A stretch of 5,827 nt of DNA, from positions 1 to 5,827 of the forward strand of contig DYOJ01000159.1 in the NCBI GenBank assembly GCA_020720705.1, given 5' to 3'. This DNA is from Acetofilamentum sp. Its GTDB lineage: Bacteria > Bacteroidota > Bacteroidia > Bacteroidales > JAADGE01. The notes under the pieces are model-generated. The model was not told the origin of the DNA. It searched no databases and saw only the letters and a program-made list of their open reading frames with translations. This document shows, piece by piece, positions 5,803 through 5,827 of the stretch. Within the stretch, counting starts at the first letter, position 1; each line of letters starts with the position of its first letter. A program made the translations under genes and the position numbers.

Positions 5803-5827
5803 GATTTAGATTTTCGACAACTGATGT

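Overview
The window looks like ordinary chromosome from a member of the Bacteroidota, probably Bacteroidales. Four things support this: a 73-residue DUF2795 protein of the type conserved in that phylum, promoter elements of the TAnnTTTG class before nearly every transcription unit, no Shine-Dalgarno sequences before the starts, and AT-rich intergenic DNA. No phage, CRISPR, toxin-antitoxin or secretion genes are visible.

Layout, left to right. Positions 1-157 are non-coding and hold a bulged inverted repeat, a short sequence matching the ends of a repeat element found later, and an intrinsic terminator for leftward transcription. Leftward genes follow: a DUF2795 protein (158-379), a small four-cysteine DUF1289 protein (475-666), and an aspartate ammonia-lyase (669-2534) with a complete cyclic-nucleotide-binding-type domain fused to its N-terminus. 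The gap 2535-2813 contains the aspA promoter region with a palindrome, the terminator of the next gene, and a 132-bp MITE/REPIN-like palindromic element bounded by TTAG repeats. Next is a leftward glutamate dehydrogenase (2814-4154). A divergent intergenic region (4155-4506) carries promoters in both directions, and a rightward M18 aminopeptidase (4507-5802) ends the window.

Functional theme. The three enzymes fit acidic amino acid metabolism. The M18 peptidase can release N-terminal Asp/Glu from peptides, aspartase converts Asp to fumarate plus ammonium, and glutamate dehydrogenase interconverts Glu with 2-oxoglutarate plus ammonium. They are not one operon: gdhA ends at a terminator before aspA, and the peptidase is divergent. 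Shared regulation is an inference only.

The most noteworthy items are the sensor-domain/aspartase fusion, whose phosphate-binding arginine position appears to be histidine, and the small mobile-looking palindromic element in the gdhA 3' region. I see no convincing entirely new multi-gene system.
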